DNA of 64,000 nucleotides from Fomes fomentarius (lineage: Eukaryota; Basidiomycota; Agaricomycetes; Polyporales; Polyporaceae): NCBI GenBank assembly GCA_022606135.1, contig JABYQN010000007.1:930001-994000 (forward strand), written 5' to 3'. A program made the translations under genes and the position numbers. The notes beneath the pieces are model-generated. The model saw nothing but the letters and a program-made list of their open reading frames with translations, was not told the DNA's origin and ran no database searches. Position 1 is the stretch's first letter. The number at the start of each line of letters is the position of its first letter. Positions 60,701 through 64,000 of this stretch are shown in pieces.

Positions 60701-62035
60701 GTGTAATGCCCTTGGGGCTTGGTGCTGACGTCCCGTGCCCCCATGATCGTCAGGACCGATCACCGTATAACTTGATCCAACCGCGGTCCTTGTCTTCTGT
60801 GTCTTCTCTATGGTCAGGTCAAACGGCACTCTCATCTCGGACGCACGTCCGCCTCTGGCAGTACATTTGAAAAAGACAGGAGGAACACATGAAGGCCAAC
60901 CAACTACCCCTTGCACATAACACTCACACTTAACTACAATGTTGCTTGCGCCCGATTGATGACCACCGGCGGCCACATCACTGCGCAGAACGGTCAATTT
61001 TGAACCACACGGGCGAGGAGAGGTTAGTTTGCCTAAGGCATGCATCTTGTGATGTTGCTACGTATGGGATCTTCAAGTTGTTATAGGAAAGGGCTCTCTG
61101 GGCAAATATGGCCACAATCGGAGTAACTGGCAAGTACACTCTACACGGGCTTCCTCGATTCGCGGGGTGCCGCCCGCTTCTCTTCGCGAGTCCCTTGGTA
61201 CTTATATACTCCGACTGGAGAGATTCAGGAGAGTGCGTGCACATGAATTCGGCTTATATAGTCTCTGAAGTACTAGTGATCAAAAGGCATACTCTCACTG
61301 AGTTCGGACGTCTCAGCCTGAGTGACCCACTGCCACGCATATGCGATTAGGGTCGATGTTCGAATCCGGACTAAGATTCCGATTGTAGAGAGCAGTGGAA
61401 TATAGGTAGACGTCATGGATGAAATGTACTTGTCATAGTAGCGACTGAAAACCCATGTCCACTGGCAGGAATACAGCGACCACCGACTGTCAGGTCCTAC
61501 TATATGTAAGCTGGCACCGCACGGACTTGCATTTCCTCATCTGCAGACCTAGCCACTTTTCGTGTCCAGGATCTGTGTGCCTCACGCTGATTTTGCATGT
61601 TGCATGTGTGTAACTGTGTGTCACTGTTAACTTGTGGGATGTACGCGCGATCACGTGGGTCTTGTAAAACGCGTCATTCATTAAGGGATTGGGAAGACCA
61701 AGCATGCGCAGTTGACCACTGGACTGCCAGGGAACGGTGATTTGATGGTGAAGCTTCTTGCATGCATCCACGAATTACCTGTCTTTCGATAGTTGGATAG
61801 GCACATCTTGGAGGATACACTGTGTCACCTGCTAGACAGTTCGAACCTCACTCTGGGACCACGAGACATGCCAAAACAAGAACATCACCAACCGCAGCGT
61901 ATGCTAGCCAGGCAAGGAAACATTCTATCCAAAGGAAGAATGTGGCATCAGAATGACGTACTAGATAGCGCATTATGGATTGATTGAAATCTACGAATAC
62001 ATCCCCCGATTCCCCTCACGCGCGCAGAACCGATT
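57776..62035. other. 4.2 kb stretch without a recognisable gene
   Basis: The stretch includes the RA-PH promoter on the left and the porin 3' UTR on the right. Coding-like fragments appear, for example HSYLMYYLNLPLRDRDLIDA (about 58285-58345), a 64-codon open stretch at 58402-58596 and MRRNSDSNSNSSDAEPSD (about 59007-59060). None joins into a model and no domain is recognised. It may be old decayed sequence or a lineage-specific non-coding region. Confidence 0.45.
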
Positions 62036-63155
62036 TTAACCGTCGAAGGTGAAGCTGGCGCCGACCTTGTGCGCAGCACCCTCAGAAGCGACGTCGTTGA
62101 GCCTCTGGGTATCGAGAGCAAGACCGAAGGAAGCACGAACACCAGGGCGGAGAGACTGGGTGTAGCCTGCAAAATATAAATGCTATTGAGCATACCATCC
62201 ACAATTTGTCTTCTGATCAATACATACCGAGAGCGAGTATACCAGAGTTGTTGATCTTCGCCTTGACGAAGGCAGCACCGTCGAGGTATACCTTCGCGCC
62301 AACCTCGAGCGCGACGTTGCCCTTCGGCGAGGCGCGAGTATCGTAGACGGCCTTAGCGCCCGCCTCGACGTCACGGTTGACACGGTGGTAGTAGCTCGCA
62401 GCGAACGTGCTGAGGTTGCCGAGACCGTGGATAGTCACAGCGTACTCAGGCGCACTGTAGCCAACCGCAGTCGCGTACTTGGTGATCTTACCCTCCACGA
62501 CGTTGTACGACGCCTCAGCACCGACGAGGAAGCCATCACGGCCGACGACAGTGTCAGCGGTGAATGTCGGGCCCTGTTAAAGGCATAACGTGGGGCGGAG
62601 GGTGCAACATAGTAGACAAGTGGGTGAAGTGACAGTAGTCAGGTGAGTGCGCAATGTCACGTCATCACATACGCGACACACACCTTGAAGATATCAAGGA
62701 AGGCACGGGTGTGGAGCCCGGGCTGCTTGTAGGTAGTAGTGAACAGCGCAGACTTAGCACCAGTGTCGGGGGTTAGGGCGGTCGCGAGCTCAAGCTTGAC
62801 ACCCTTTGCGATCTGGTTGTCGAGCTCGAGCTGGGTCTTGAGGATGTTGCTCGTCGTCCAGGTCTGGGTGAAGGTGAAGCCATGGGGCTTGACGACGTAC
62901 TTGGCCTCGATGTCACCAGAGATGATCGTCGACTTGGTGTCGCGTGCACCCCCGACCTTGAAGAAGACGTTTGAAGGCGTCGCGGTCTTAACATCAAGAG
63001 TGACACCGCTAAGGGGGAACTCCTTGCCCAGGATGTCGTTGGACGACTTTCCAAGGTCCTAGAGCCCGCGCGCTGTGTGAGTATATGCACAGCTAGGCGT
63101 GACGACAGGCATGACCGACCTTCCAGGAGGGGGGCACGGGTTGAGGGAGAGACAT
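62036..63155 (-). CDS. POR1: Mitochondrial outer-membrane porin (VDAC)
   Basis: VDAC forms the main metabolite channel of the mitochondrial outer membrane. The first exon MSLPQPVPPSWK leads to the N-terminal helix (DLGKSSNDILGKEFPLSG). The 19-strand barrel follows, with alternating strands such as FFKVGGARDTKSTIISGDIE, AKYVVKPHGFTFTQTWTTSN, GVKLELATALTPDTGAKSAL and GFLVGAEASYNVVEGKITKY. The last exon, YTQSLRPGVRASFGLALDT through EGAAHKVGASFTFDG, ends at TAA (62036-62038). The GASFTF end is the usual VDAC C-terminal strand. Three introns are visible. Length is about 290 residues, normal for the family. No presequence, as expected for an outer-membrane beta-barrel. It is divergent from the rhodanese gene. 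Confidence 0.94.
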
Positions 63156-63660
63156 GGCGTGAGGAGGAGTGACGTTGGCACGAAACTTTGGGGAAACACG
63201 TCGTTTTAAGATGCCGGGAAGTCCCGGATTCTGCGCATGCGTCCTCTTGCGCCATGCACACGTGCGCGCGACCGCGACACTTGGGCAGCGCGCGGATGGG
63301 GGCAGGCCAACATCGGCCGCCTCTCGCTCATCTCGCCCATCATCCACGCTGTCGACGACGTTCACCTTTCGCTGTGCCCGGACGATCGAAAACGCGCCGT
63401 GGTATCCCGTGGGGTTTGATTGGTTGGCTGGGCAGTGGGCACGCCACCCGAGCACTCCGTACCTGGACGCGTCCCTTCTCCGAAACCTCTCTCAGAACGT
63501 CTGCCAGTCAACCCGCCTTCACCGCTTCTACTCTCTCCGCTCACTCATGAAACTGCCCGCTCACTGTCTGTTTTGGCTTCGCTCGACCGGCTCGCCGTGC
63601 TTCTGACGTCGCTGTTCATCTGGCTCGGCAGCGTTGCTAGCCTGCCTTTCCCAATAAGGC
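63156..63660. promoter_or_regulatory. Shared promoter region of porin and rhodanese-like genes
   Basis: About 500 bp between the divergent starts. It contains a GATTGG (inverted CCAAT-type) motif near 63417, facing the porin gene. CCAAT boxes are common in promoters of fungal mitochondrial genes, but assignment here is inference. Confidence 0.4.
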
Positions 63661-64000
63661 ATGGATGCGTTCCGTCAAGTCGCCCGTAGCTTCTCTCGTC
63701 CTCGGGCAATTTCTCTGGCCTTCTCTACGCCCTCTCCAGCTATAAAACTTCCCAGTCGCCTCTGTGCCCCGTCTAGGCCCCTCTATCGACCTCCTGCCTC
63801 GTTTGCACGCCCTCGATCCACCGCGATGCTCAAGCATATCTCTCCCGACGTGAGTGGTCACCTTGTGGCATGATTCTACTGACACATCTTTACGCTCTCG
63901 TCTCCCCTATGTGCAGGAGCTCGCTGCGATCATGAAGAGCGACAAGGTCGCGGGGAAGGATTATTATGTTATCGACGTTCGCGATGACGACCGGATCGGA
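63661..64000 (+). CDS. Cdc25/arsenate-reductase-like rhodanese protein (3' end outside window)
   Basis: Exon 1 ends at 63849 (HISPD), a GT-AG intron covers 63850-63916, and exon 2 begins ELAAIMKSDKVAGKDYYVID followed by VRDDDRIG at the window edge. The pattern xISPDEL...YYVIDVRD-DDRIGG is the start of single-domain rhodanese phosphatases related to Cdc25, yeast Ych1 and the arsenate reductase Acr2. The active-site Cys loop lies beyond the window, so the activity cannot be checked. Two starts are possible. The ATG at 63661 gives a 55-residue Arg/Ser/Pro-rich extension resembling a mitochondrial presequence (MDAFRQVARSFSRPRAISLA). The ATG at 63826 gives the usual short cytosolic form and has a TATA box upstream. 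Confidence 0.75.
63741..63747 (+). promoter_or_regulatory. TATA box in front of the inner start of the rhodanese-like gene
   Basis: TATAAAA lies 85 bp upstream of the ATG at 63826 but inside the longer reading frame that begins at 63661. It argues that the shorter protein (start MLKHISPD) is the main product. Confidence 0.45.

Noticed and set aside
61340..61400. GTTCGAATC motif resembling a tRNA T-arm
   Set aside because: The flanking bases do not form a T stem and no acceptor, D or anticodon arm can be built around it.

Overview
The window is nuclear DNA of a filamentous basidiomycete, most likely an Agaricomycete. Genes are split by many 50-70 bp GT-AG introns, intergenic gaps are short, and most gene models match mushroom-type fungal families: Mob1, Mlp1/TPR, cofilin with an intron directly after the ATG, alpha-actinin, FACT Pob3, a short tyrosinase, a Dal5-type permease and VDAC. 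I inferred all functions from family knowledge and motifs, without any search.

Left arm (1-20.1 kb): the end of a Mob1 gene (minus), a 17-intron nuclear-basket Mlp1/TPR gene (plus) and a large Ser/Thr kinase with a long disordered tail (minus). Next come two decayed genes lying head to head. One is a USP48-like ubiquitin protease (minus) with an in-frame stop and frame changes. The other is a peroxin-3 copy (plus) that has lost its N-terminus and carries a frameshift and two in-frame stops. They are followed by two unknown basidiomycete genes whose ATGs are only 21 bp apart. One of these has a PD-(D/E)XK-like motif.

Transposon island (20.6-33.9 kb): (i) an 887 bp non-autonomous hAT-like element with perfect 34 bp terminal inverted repeats and an 8 bp target duplication; (ii) a Ngaro/DIRS-type tyrosine-recombinase retrotransposon whose pol and recombinase are killed by stops that all fit C-to-T changes; (iii) a complete 2355 bp non-autonomous LTR element with 215 bp LTRs and a 5 bp target duplication, whose LTRs differ almost only by transitions; (iv) unassigned decayed sequence. 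The island ends at an intron-containing tRNA-Lys(UUU) gene.

Right arm (34.2-64 kb): a small mitochondrial-type membrane protein, a dienelactone hydrolase family protein, an Lds/Rrt8-EI24-like membrane protein, cofilin, alpha-actinin, FACT Pob3, a secreted short tyrosinase or catechol oxidase, a Dal5-type MFS permease, a very large disordered RA-PH protein with an apparent 1 bp frameshift before the PH domain, a 4.2 kb stretch without a recognisable gene, mitochondrial porin, and the start of a Cdc25/arsenate-reductase-like rhodanese gene.

Several genes serve the actin cytoskeleton and polarity (Mob1, cofilin, alpha-actinin, possibly RA-PH). They are probably neighbours by chance and do not form a cluster. 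I found no CRISPR, biosynthetic cluster or clearly new multi-gene system. The most informative signals are the decayed PEX3/USP48 pair, the C-to-T biased decay of the retroelements, and the frameshifted RA-PH gene.
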